A stretch of DNA of 64,000 bases from Geodermatophilus sp. DSM 45219 (GTDB lineage Bacteria > Actinomycetota > Actinomycetes > Mycobacteriales > Geodermatophilaceae), in assembly GCF_900104025.1 (NCBI RefSeq), contig NZ_FNIQ01000005.1:434001-498000 (forward strand). Direction: 5' to 3'. Made by a program: the position numbers and the translations under genes. Under the pieces are notes generated by a model. It had not been told where the DNA came from. It did no database searches and saw only the letters and a program-made list of their open reading frames with translations. Of the stretch, positions 57,945 to 64,000 are shown in pieces. How positions within the stretch are numbered: position 1 is the stretch's first letter; the number at the start of each line of letters is the position of its first letter.

Positions 57945-58139
57945 CTAACCGCGTCTGGCGTCGACCCACGCGTCGAGGTCGTCACGGCGGTAGACGACGC
58001 GGCGGCCGACGCGGAAGCTGTGCGGTCCGGTGCCGAGGTGGCGCCAGTACCGGAGGGTGGCAACCGGAGCACGCAGCACTTCGGCGGCCTCACCGATGGT
58101 GAGCAGGTCGGGGTTGTGGCCGGCGGCGTGGTGGGGCAT
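57945..58139 (-). CDS. Excisionase-like helix-turn-helix protein, copy 2
   Basis: This 64-residue protein has LLTIGEAAEVLRAPVATLRYW and GRRVVYRRDDLDAWVDARRG, nearly identical to the xis at 23275. ATG 58139 has GGAG 7 nt upstream; GTC/ATG codons further up lack a site. No integrase adjoins it. It may be a relic of a second element or a directionality factor acting at the right end. Confidence 0.82.
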   Translation of the reverse strand: MPHHAAGHNPDLLTIGEAAEVLRAPVATLRYWRHLGTGPHSFRVGRRVVYRRDDLDAWVDARRG

Positions 58140-58207
58140 GGCGGACTCCAAGCTGGTCGGGGATCACGGGTGCACGCCTCTAAAAGGCGCCATTTCACGG
58201 CTCCTGG

Positions 58208-58226
58208 TGACAGCCCACAGCCAACT
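58208..58226 (-). promoter_or_regulatory. Conserved 19-mer upstream of xis copy 2
   Basis: TGACAGCCCACAGCCAACT is identical to 23595-23613, at a similar distance from each xis start (~70-90 bp). Flanking AAGGCGCC is also shared. Confidence 0.55.
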
Positions 58227-58389
58227 CCTTCCAATTTTCTGCGGTCCTCCTCCAGTCCTGTTCCGCGACTCCCGACCGGCAACGTCCACAGGCCAGCAGC
58301 AGAGGGCAGAACGGCGCTAATCAGCGCGCGGTGCCTGTGCGACCGGCCCTTGTGGCGGTGCTATCGGGTCCGGCCGCCACAATCGTGAC

Positions 58390-58974
58390 GTGACAGGCCC
58401 CGACGGTGAGGCGACGCCGACCCCTCGCGGGGAGGCGTTCGCACTGCACGCCTGGGTCGACGAGCGCATGGACGTCGACCTCGACCAGGACAGAGGCCGT
58501 TACATCCTGGCCAGCGTGGTGTGCGACCCGTCCGGCTGTGACCCGGTGCGTCAGGCAGTGCGCGGACTGCTGCAGGGGCGCCAACGGCGGCTGCACTGGC
58601 GGGACGAGATCGGCCCATGGCGGACGAAGATCGCTGCGACGATCGGTGCGCTGGACATGACCGCGGTAGTCGTCGTCGAAGTCTCCATGGCCAACCGGCG
58701 GCAGGAGCGGGCCCGACGTCTCTGCATGGAGGCCCTGTTGCCGTCGTTGGAGCGGGACTACGGAGTCTCCCTGGAAGCGCGCACCCAGACGCTGACAAGC
58801 AAGGACCGTGAGCACGTCGCCAACCTGGTCGGCAAGAGGCTGATCATCCCCGCACTGCGGGCGGACAGCGCCCGACCCCCGGAGGAGCCGATGCCCGATG
58901 CCGTCGCCGGGGCGGTCGGCGCCGACCGCCTGGGCGATCCCGAGTGGCTCGACATCATCGGGCAGAAGGTGTGA
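58390..58974 (+). CDS. DUF3800-like protein
   Basis: This 194-residue protein starts VTGPDGEATPTPRGEAFALHAWVDERMDVDLDQDRGRYILASVV. The Asp-Glu near the start, RLHWRDE in the middle and a C-terminal MPDAVAGAVGADRLGDPEWL resemble DUF3800 proteins, an RNase H-like fold seen in defence and mobile contexts. Catalytic acids are plausible but unproven. It begins GTG 58390 with weak ribosome binding. It is a single gene between xis copy 2 and the MFS gene. Confidence 0.55.
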   Translation: MTGPDGEATPTPRGEAFALHAWVDERMDVDLDQDRGRYILASVVCDPSGCDPVRQAVRGLLQGRQRRLHWRDEIGPWRTKIAATIGALDMTAVVVVEVSMANRRQERARRLCMEALLPSLERDYGVSLEARTQTLTSKDREHVANLVGKRLIIPALRADSARPPEEPMPDAVAGAVGADRLGDPEWLDIIGQKV

Positions 58975-59231
58975 CCGAGATGGCGATCGAACTCCGCTGA
59001 GCGCCCCATGAACTGCGGCGTCGTGGCAACCGCGCCCTGGAAAGCGCGAACGCCGGGTCCCGTCGTCCGGCGGGGATCCCGGCGTCACTTCCCGCGACCC
59101 ATAGGAGGTGGACCACGTCTTCATCCTGCTAGGAATCGAGAACCGCATCCGCGGCCTGCTAGACGAGCTGGAGGTGCCCTCGGCACCCAGCCGCTGAGCC
59201 GCACGTCGGCGAGCGCGGCAGGGCCCGCTGG

Positions 59232-60470
59232 TCACTGCGGGCCCGTGGTCACCTCATGCGGTGGGGCCGGTGTGCGGCTGGCAGCGAAACCGACCGCGGC
59301 GGCCAGCAGCAGGAGGGCCCCGCCGAGGTAGAAGACGGCCCGGATGCCGACGACGTCGGCGAGCAGGCCACCGACGCCTAGGCTGACCAGCCGCCCGGCC
59401 TGCCAGAGCAGGTCCATGAGGGCGAAGACGCGGCCGCGGGTGCGATCGGTGACCTGCGACTGCAGCAGGCTGTTGAAGGTCACCGCACCCGTGGACGTCC
59501 CGACGCCGTACACGGCGAGGGCCCCGGCGGCCACCGGCAGCGAGCGGACCGAGGCGAGCACCAGGTCGACCAGGCCGCGGAGCACGTAAGGGCCGAAGAC
59601 GTACAGCGGACGGCGCGGATCGGGGATCCACCGCAGCAGCAGGGTGGGGCCGAGTGCGGCGCCCACGCCGATCGCGGCGACCAGCAACCCGTAGGCGTCC
59701 GCCGGTGCGCCGAGGTGCTCGGCGGCCAGCACGACCAGCAGCGCGCTGGTGGCACCGGCCGACACCGCGGCCAGCAGCTGCCCGATCGCCAGGGCACGCA
59801 GCAGACGGTCGCGGCCGACGAGGGCAACTCCCTCGCGGGCCTCGGCGAGCAGCCGGCGGCGGCCGACGGCACGTGGCGGCTCGGTCAGACGCAGGCCACG
59901 CAGGACCAGCGCCGAAGCGACGAAGCTGACGGCGTTGACGCCGAACGCCCAACCTGGGCCGACCAAGGCGACCAGGCCGCCGGCCAGCGGCGCCAACACG
60001 ATCTGCGACAGCACCGCCGCGGTCCACGTCGCGCTGTTGGCCGCGACGATCTCCCGGTCGGTGACCACCGAGGGCAGCACGCTGTTGGCGGCCGGGTTGA
60101 AGAACACCGCCCCGGCCGACAGACCGAAGGCGACCGCGTAGACGACGACCGGGTCGTCCTGCCAGACGGCGAGCACACCGGCCAGAACGGCTCGGACCAG
60201 ATCGGCAGCGACCATGACGCGGATGCGCGGCAGCCGGTCGACGACGACTCCGGCCAGCGGCGCGAGGAGCAGCACCGGGATGATCTCGGCGACGACGACA
60301 CCGGCCACGCCCAGCCCCGAGCCGGTCAGCCGATAGATCAGGATCGCCAGCGCGACGAAGCTAAAGACGTCCCCCCACTGACTGACCGTGCGCGCCGCCC
60401 ACAGCCGCCGGAAGGCCGGCTGGGCCAGCACCGTCCGCATGCTGGGCCGTCGTTCCTGGTGATCTGCCAC
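59232..60470 (-). CDS. Major facilitator superfamily exporter
   Basis: This 412-residue protein has 12 membrane helices. It begins FRRLWAARTVSQWGDVFSFVALAILIYRLTGSGLGVAGVVVAE, with the motif-A-like loop GVVVDRLPRIRVMVAADL between helices 2 and 3. A second-half counterpart is SQVTDRTRGRVFALMDLLWQ. This is the pattern of drug or siderophore exporters of the EntS/enterobactin type. It starts at GTG 60470. The substrate is unknown. Confidence 0.85.
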   Translation of the reverse strand: MADHQERRPSMRTVLAQPAFRRLWAARTVSQWGDVFSFVALAILIYRLTGSGLGVAGVVVAEIIPVLLLAPLAGVVVDRLPRIRVMVAADLVRAVLAGVLAVWQDDPVVVYAVAFGLSAGAVFFNPAANSVLPSVVTDREIVAANSATWTAAVLSQIVLAPLAGGLVALVGPGWAFGVNAVSFVASALVLRGLRLTEPPRAVGRRRLLAEAREGVALVGRDRLLRALAIGQLLAAVSAGATSALLVVLAAEHLGAPADAYGLLVAAIGVGAALGPTLLLRWIPDPRRPLYVFGPYVLRGLVDLVLASVRSLPVAAGALAVYGVGTSTGAVTFNSLLQSQVTDRTRGRVFALMDLLWQAGRLVSLGVGGLLADVVGIRAVFYLGGALLLLAAAVGFAASRTPAPPHEVTTGPQ

Positions 60471-60761
60471 TTTCCGCCCGTCCGACGCCGTGCGTCATCG
60501 CCAGTGCGCTCCGACCGGCCGGCGCGCCCACCCGGGTCGTATCCCGGCACACGACCGGTGCACCCGGCCGGGGTGCGGCCGGCCGTGTACTGCTCAGGAG
60601 TCCGCAGACAGGGTGGAGCTGCCGCCGGGGGTGCTCGAAGTGCCGGGTGGCATACCGGTAGACCTCGGCGAGGTGTCCACGCACGGGCCTGCAAAGCTAC
60701 TGGAGACCTACTGCCAACCCTCCCCCGAGGCCGGCCTTCAGGCCAGACGACCTGGGGGCCT

Positions 60762-61136
60762 CTACTCGAGGCGGTCAAGCAGCCAGAGAGCGGCGCCCTC
60801 GACCGTGAGGACGCCGCTCTCCACATCGAGCACGAACTGACCCGACTCCCCGGCCGCCATGTCGTGGACGCGGAGCCCACTGTGGTCGAGGAAGACCACG
60901 CAGGCGATCCACGCCGTGCGCTTGTTGCCGTCCATGAAGGCGTGTGCCGCCACCACGCCGCGCAGCAGCACGGCCGCCTTGTGAACAACCGTCGGATAGA
61001 GGTCCACACCGTCGAACGTCTGGAGAGGCTGTCCCAGCGCGGACTCCAGCGCCCCGCGCTGCAGGACGGACGTCCTTCCTGCCGTGACAGTGCGGTTGAT
61101 CTCCACGACCGCCTCGATCTCGAGGCAGTAGCTCAC
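60762..61136 (-). CDS. doc: Doc/Fic-family toxin (death-on-curing type)
   Basis: This 124-residue protein has the Fic-core HAFMDGNKRTAW (HxFxDGNKR), which in Doc proteins phosphorylates EF-Tu and stops translation. The GTG start overlaps the stop of the upstream Panacea gene by 4 nt, so the pair is coupled. A C-terminal helix completes the family length. It probably helps retain the element. Confidence 0.9.
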   Translation of the reverse strand: MSYCLEIEAVVEINRTVTAGRTSVLQRGALESALGQPLQTFDGVDLYPTVVHKAAVLLRGVVAAHAFMDGNKRTAWIACVVFLDHSGLRVHDMAAGESGQFVLDVESGVLTVEGAALWLLDRLE

Positions 61137-61696
61137 CTAACGGCCAGCCAGTCCAAGGTGTGGTGCCAACGCTCGATCTCGGACTGGGCGTGCTGGATCG
61201 TCTGCTCCGGGTCCGCCGTGTGCATGGAGGGTCGCCGTGTCGGCACAGGAGCGCCGGTCAGCGTCGCACGCGTGTAGAACCCGCGCATGCTGCGCTGGCT
61301 GATCTCCGCGTCGCTCCAAGCGCCCTCGGACAGCCCGCGACGAGCCTCCTGCCAGGGCCCCTCGTCGTGCGTCATCTTGCTCAGGGTGTCCCCGTCACAG
61401 CTCCCGTAGAAGTCGAGCACGGCCTCGACGACGTCGACCTGCTCGGGTGTGAGGCGGTCCGGATGCGCGCCGGGCAGCCGGGTGACCCAGCGCTGCTTGC
61501 GGTGGGCGTTCCAAATCGACGGGGTCACCGGACCGTTGGTCCACGCCTCGATCCGGTCGTCGAAGACCGGCTGCCCCTCCCAGGCCAGAGCCCAAGCCTG
61601 CGTGTAGTAGGTCAGCTTCTGGACCTTCCACGACTCCATCGGACCCAGGCGGTCGAGGATGTAGCCAGCAACGTCACGAGCCGTCGAGGCACCCAT
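61133..61696 (-). CDS. Panacea-domain (DUF4065) antitoxin
   Basis: This 187-residue protein begins MGASTARDVAGYILDRLG. The Panacea signature follows: SWKVQKLTYYTQAWALAWEGQPVFDDRIEAWTNGPVTPSIWNAHR. Panacea proteins neutralise diverse toxins encoded next to them. ATG 61696 has a G-rich site upstream; a longer in-frame start lies 84 bp before it. With the Doc gene it forms a PanAT-type toxin-antitoxin module near the right end. Confidence 0.88.
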   Translation of the reverse strand: MGASTARDVAGYILDRLGPMESWKVQKLTYYTQAWALAWEGQPVFDDRIEAWTNGPVTPSIWNAHRKQRWVTRLPGAHPDRLTPEQVDVVEAVLDFYGSCDGDTLSKMTHDEGPWQEARRGLSEGAWSDAEISQRSMRGFYTRATLTGAPVPTRRPSMHTADPEQTIQHAQSEIERWHHTLDWLAVR

Positions 61697-61922
61697 CTCA
61701 ACCCCCCTCGCCTGTGGCCAACGCGTGCACAGTCCTGTGGATACTCCGGTGACACCGATGGTAGCCGTGTCCTCCCACATTCGGCCGCGCGCTCAGCGCT
61801 CTGAACCTGAAGTCGCCAGATCGGGGGAGGCCGTGACCACCTCGGCCTGGAGAGTCGACTGACGAACTCCTCACAGGCGACTCACCACACCCCCGGCCGC
61901 TTCTCGCAACCGGACCCTCCAG

Positions 61923-62009
61923 CCGGCTGCAGGGGGTCGAGGGAATGGTGGGCCGAAGGCCCATCCCGAAGGAACGCGCAGCGCCCTTCCGGCGGCCCGC
62001 TGCAGCCGG
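61923..62009. repeat. Large imperfect inverted repeat, copy 2
   Basis: The outer arms CCGGCTGCAG (61923-61932) and CTGCAGCCGG (62000-62009) and nested TGGGCC-GAA-GGCCCA (61949-61963) match copy 1 in layout and size (87 versus 88 bp). The nested loop differs while the stem is kept. Confidence 0.7.
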
Positions 62010-62084
62010 CACCCTCGGCCGGCCGTGGAGCGGTCTCGACGCCCTCCAGGACGGCTCAGATACGACCGTGGATCAGGCCATCTC

Positions 62085-62125
62085 AGTCCGCACACAGTCC
62101 GCACACAGTCCGCAGAAAGTCCGCA
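62085..62125. repeat. Right arm-type integrase sites, four AGTCCGCA repeats
   Basis: AGTCCGCA occurs at 62085, 62096, 62107 and 62118, an exact 11-bp period, about 104 bp from attR. The same octamer with the same spacing lies 41-59 bp inside attL. Confidence 0.75.
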
Positions 62126-62228
62126 GATCGACCAACCTCGACCGTCGTTGGCTCGCAGCACCCAACGACAAACATGCAGCTCAGAGCCGTGTATCAACGA
62201 TCACCGGAGACAGCCAGAGGCCGCGGAT

Positions 62229-62251
62229 CAGTTCGACAACTACCGCTGACC
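62229..62251. repeat. Right attachment site (attR)
   Basis: This is an exact copy of the 23-bp yajQ 3'-end sequence, here without the rest of yajQ. It is followed within 20 bp by the terminator that probably once served yajQ. Confidence 0.85.
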
Positions 62252-62269
62252 CAGCGGCCACCGGGCCGG

Positions 62270-62313
62270 CGGCGAGGGCGGGCAGGCGGGGTCCCGCCTG
62301 CCCGCCCTCGCCG
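62270..62313. terminator. Bidirectional terminator at the restored core boundary
   Basis: Perfect 21-bp arms (62270-62290 and 62293-62313, outer CGGCGAGGGCGGG) with minimal loop lie 6 bp from the DUF3352 stop. Before insertion this hairpin would have separated convergent yajQ and the DUF3352 gene. Confidence 0.85.
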
Positions 62314-62318
62314 CTGGG

Positions 62319-63836
62319 TCACCGGGTGGTGACCCGCAGGACGAAGCGGCCGCCGTCGTCCGTGGCGGTGGCGCTGAAGCCGAGCGCGTCCAGCGCGGCG
62401 AACCTCGCCGCCTCCGCGCCGGCGTCGCCCCCCTGCTCGCCGACCTGGTCGACCAGCGCGCCGAGGTCGACGAAGCCGATGACCCCGGCGGACCCCGGGT
62501 CCGCGACGGCGTCCCGGAAGGCCTCGGTGTCGCCGAGCCCGCCGTCCTCCGCGAGCGCGTCGGCCACCGCCTGGTCGGTGGACAGGACGTAGCCGTCCTC
62601 CAGGGGCGTGGCGGACACCGGCAGGCCGATGTCGGGGCTCCCGAGCACCTCGCCGAGGACCTGGACGGCCCGCTGCGGGTCGCCGGTGACGGCTCGGACG
62701 CCGAACTGGGGAGCCGTCAGGTCCCCGAGGACCGCCAGGGCGACGTCGCTGCCCAGGACGGCGCGCAGGTCGTCGGGCAGGTCGAGCCCCAGGGCGGTGA
62801 GCTGCTCCTGGATCTCCGGCGGCACCCCGGCGCCCTCGGTGGAGGTCCAGGCCTCCGCGGCGGCGTCCCCGAGCCCGCTGATCGACAGCGCGGCGACGGT
62901 GTCCTCGGGCAGGTCCAGCACGAGCCGGGTGGGCTCGGTGGCGGCCACGGGCCCGGCGGGTGCCGTGGCGCCGCGGGTCAGGCCCTCCACCTCGAGCGCA
63001 TCGGACTCGGCGTGCACGCCGAGGACCATGCGACCGGTGAGCGGCTGCCCGCCGAAGCCGGCGCCGGCCGTCGCCATGGTCTCGCCGAGGACGTCCTGCA
63101 GCCCGGCGAGGTCGGCCCACGCGACGGCGACCTGGTCGCCGTCGAGCGCCGCCAGGTCACCGCTGTACTCCTCGTCCTCGGCAAGGGTGGACTCCGCGGC
63201 GGCCAGGCGGTCGACGGTCTCCTGGGTCTCGCTGATGAGGACGTAGTCCTCGCGGACGGCGTAGGCGAACCCGGTGCCGTCCACCGCGCCGAGCCGGTCG
63301 GCCATCGCCTCCTGGTCGGTCACCGCCAGGACGACGACGGGAGCGACCCCGGACTCGGAGCCGGGGTCGGGGACCGCGGCCACGGCCATCCGGTCGCCCA
63401 GCCACGGCTCGACGTCGCTGTCGTAGGAGAGACCCCAGGGGTTGCCCTCGAGCAGCGGCGTGACGACCGTGCTCCTCAGGTCGCCGTCGTCCCCACCAGT
63501 CTGCAGGTCCGGGAACCTGCCCAGGAGGGAGGCCACCGCGGCCTTCTGGCCGGCCGCGGGGTCCAGGTCGAGCTTGGCCAGGGCGAGGGTGTCGGCAGGG
63601 AGCACCTCCTCCGGCTGAGGGCCGCCGCCGGAGAGGAACGAGGCGACGGCGTAGCCGGTGCCCCCGAGCACGAGGGCGCCGGTGGCGGCGCCGGTGAGCA
63701 GGAGTGCCCGGCGGGCGCGGCGCGGGCCCTCGGCCGGCTCCGGCGGGGCGGGCGGCAGCCCGTCGTGGATCTCGTCGGCGCCCGACCGACCGGAGTCGGA
63801 GGGCGGGGGCGGGCCGGGGTGCGGGGGCTGGGTCAC
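62319..63836 (-). CDS. DUF3352 domain protein, membrane-anchored
   Basis: This 505-residue protein has a Pro/Ser-rich N-terminal cytoplasmic stretch, one membrane helix (ALLLTGAATGALVLGGTGYAVASFL, residues ~45-69) and a ~430-residue extracytoplasmic body. VLPADTLALAKLDLDPAAGQKAAVASLLGRFPD is the usual DUF3352 opening. Two repeated halves contain GFAYAVREDYVLISET- and GYVLSTDQAVADAL-type strands. The function is unknown. Start GTG 63836 has GGAGA upstream. It is a core gene and the original neighbour of yajQ. Confidence 0.82.
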   Translation of the reverse strand: MTQPPHPGPPPPSDSGRSGADEIHDGLPPAPPEPAEGPRRARRALLLTGAATGALVLGGTGYAVASFLSGGGPQPEEVLPADTLALAKLDLDPAAGQKAAVASLLGRFPDLQTGGDDGDLRSTVVTPLLEGNPWGLSYDSDVEPWLGDRMAVAAVPDPGSESGVAPVVVLAVTDQEAMADRLGAVDGTGFAYAVREDYVLISETQETVDRLAAAESTLAEDEEYSGDLAALDGDQVAVAWADLAGLQDVLGETMATAGAGFGGQPLTGRMVLGVHAESDALEVEGLTRGATAPAGPVAATEPTRLVLDLPEDTVAALSISGLGDAAAEAWTSTEGAGVPPEIQEQLTALGLDLPDDLRAVLGSDVALAVLGDLTAPQFGVRAVTGDPQRAVQVLGEVLGSPDIGLPVSATPLEDGYVLSTDQAVADALAEDGGLGDTEAFRDAVADPGSAGVIGFVDLGALVDQVGEQGGDAGAEAARFAALDALGFSATATDDGGRFVLRVTTR

Positions 63837-64000
63837 GGTGAGGTCTCCACGGGCTCGGGTACGCAGTCGTCCCTGCAGTGGTCGGCCGCGACGCCGGTGG
63901 GGTGCAGCCCAGCCGATGGCCCGGTGATCGTGCAAGGAGCGCGGTTGTAGTACGACCGAGACCGGGCGTGGCCGGAAGTGGCGGCCGAGCCGTGGATCAC

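Larger units (their letters stand above)
61697..62228. other. Right-end non-coding region of the element
   Basis: This 532-bp stretch has no credible gene. It carries inverted-repeat copy 2 (61923-62009) and four arm-type repeats (62085-62125), then runs into attR. GC drops between ~62090 and 62215. Confidence 0.6.
20461..62251. mobile_element. Integrated mobilisable element inserted at the 3' end of yajQ (~41.8 kb)
   Basis: An exact 23-bp direct repeat (20461-20483 and 62229-62251) bounds the element. It carries an integrase (21900-23030), two xis-like genes, a MobF relaxase, arm-type repeats near both ends, metal-resistance cargo, a complex-I-like cluster and a toxin-antitoxin pair. Outside the right repeat lies a strong terminator and a core-type gene, the expected original downstream neighbour of yajQ. 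No transfer channel genes are visible, so it is probably mobilisable in trans or now immobile. Duplicated xis genes and remnant segments suggest a composite history. Confidence 0.8.

Noticed and set aside
59109-59198. A ~29-codon frame (VDHVFILLGIENRIRGLLDELE) before the MFS gene stop
   Set aside because: AGGAG directly abuts the GTG without spacing, and the end lies in a repeat shared with 56097-56167; probably a gene remnant or chance frame.

Overview
The window is high-GC actinobacterial DNA. Ribosomal-protein and RNA-polymerase gene order, frequent GTG starts, leaderless-type promoters and protein style suggest a Geodermatophilaceae-like organism (Blastococcus, Geodermatophilus, Modestobacter). 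That placement is inference from style; no search was run.

Core chromosome, left (1-20.5 kb). A 5'-truncated DUF3995 membrane protein is followed on the minus strand by the transcription/translation block secE-nusG-rplK-rplA-rplJ-rplL-rpoB-rpoC, with hairpins between units. Then come tRNA-Trp, a plus-strand aspartate-type aminotransferase, the HadA/HadB dehydratase pair, rpmG, tRNA-Met, tRNA-Thr and a membrane GGDEF-EAL protein. A 29-residue peptide gene made of four RGSKWG units sits just upstream of the GGDEF-EAL gene. A TadE-like gene, tRNA-Tyr and yajQ close the block.

Integrated element (20.46-62.25 kb). A 23-bp sequence forming the 3' end of yajQ is repeated exactly at 62,229-62,251, next to an ordinary core gene (DUF3352) and its terminator. 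Between the two copies lie about 41.8 kb of accessory DNA. This contains a tyrosine integrase, two excisionase-like genes, a MobF relaxase-helicase, integrase arm-type repeats at both ends, an integrase remnant and a second, damaged copy of the leader/TadE/tRNA-Tyr segment. No FtsK-like or type IV secretion gene is visible, so the element looks mobilisable rather than self-transmissible.

Cargo, in order: (i) a CmtR-like ArsR regulator, a CDF-like exporter and a membrane methyltransferase; (ii) an orphan histidine kinase and an acyltransferase-like membrane protein; (iii) a complex-I-like membrane arm, nuoA-X-H-J-K-L-M-N, with no NADH or Fe-S module, in which X looks like a degenerate NuoB/NuoD fusion with a His/Met-rich linker; (iv) a copper block (csoR, copZ, a secreted His-tailed protein, copA, a Csp copper-storage protein); (v) a BlaI/BlaR1-type regulator-protease pair with three matching operators, next to DUF305 proteins, DUF6153 and a class F sortase; (vi) a TetR unit with divergent operators; (vii) several hypothetical proteins, a DUF3800-like protein, an MFS exporter and a Panacea-Doc toxin-antitoxin pair near the right end.

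Core chromosome resumes with the DUF3352 gene (62.3-63.8 kb). The cargo theme is metal, mainly copper, handling: sensing by CsoR, CmtR-like and BlaI-type regulators, cytosolic export and storage by CopA, CopZ and Csp, and surface Met/His-rich proteins, with an unexplained ion-translocating complex-I relative in the same element.
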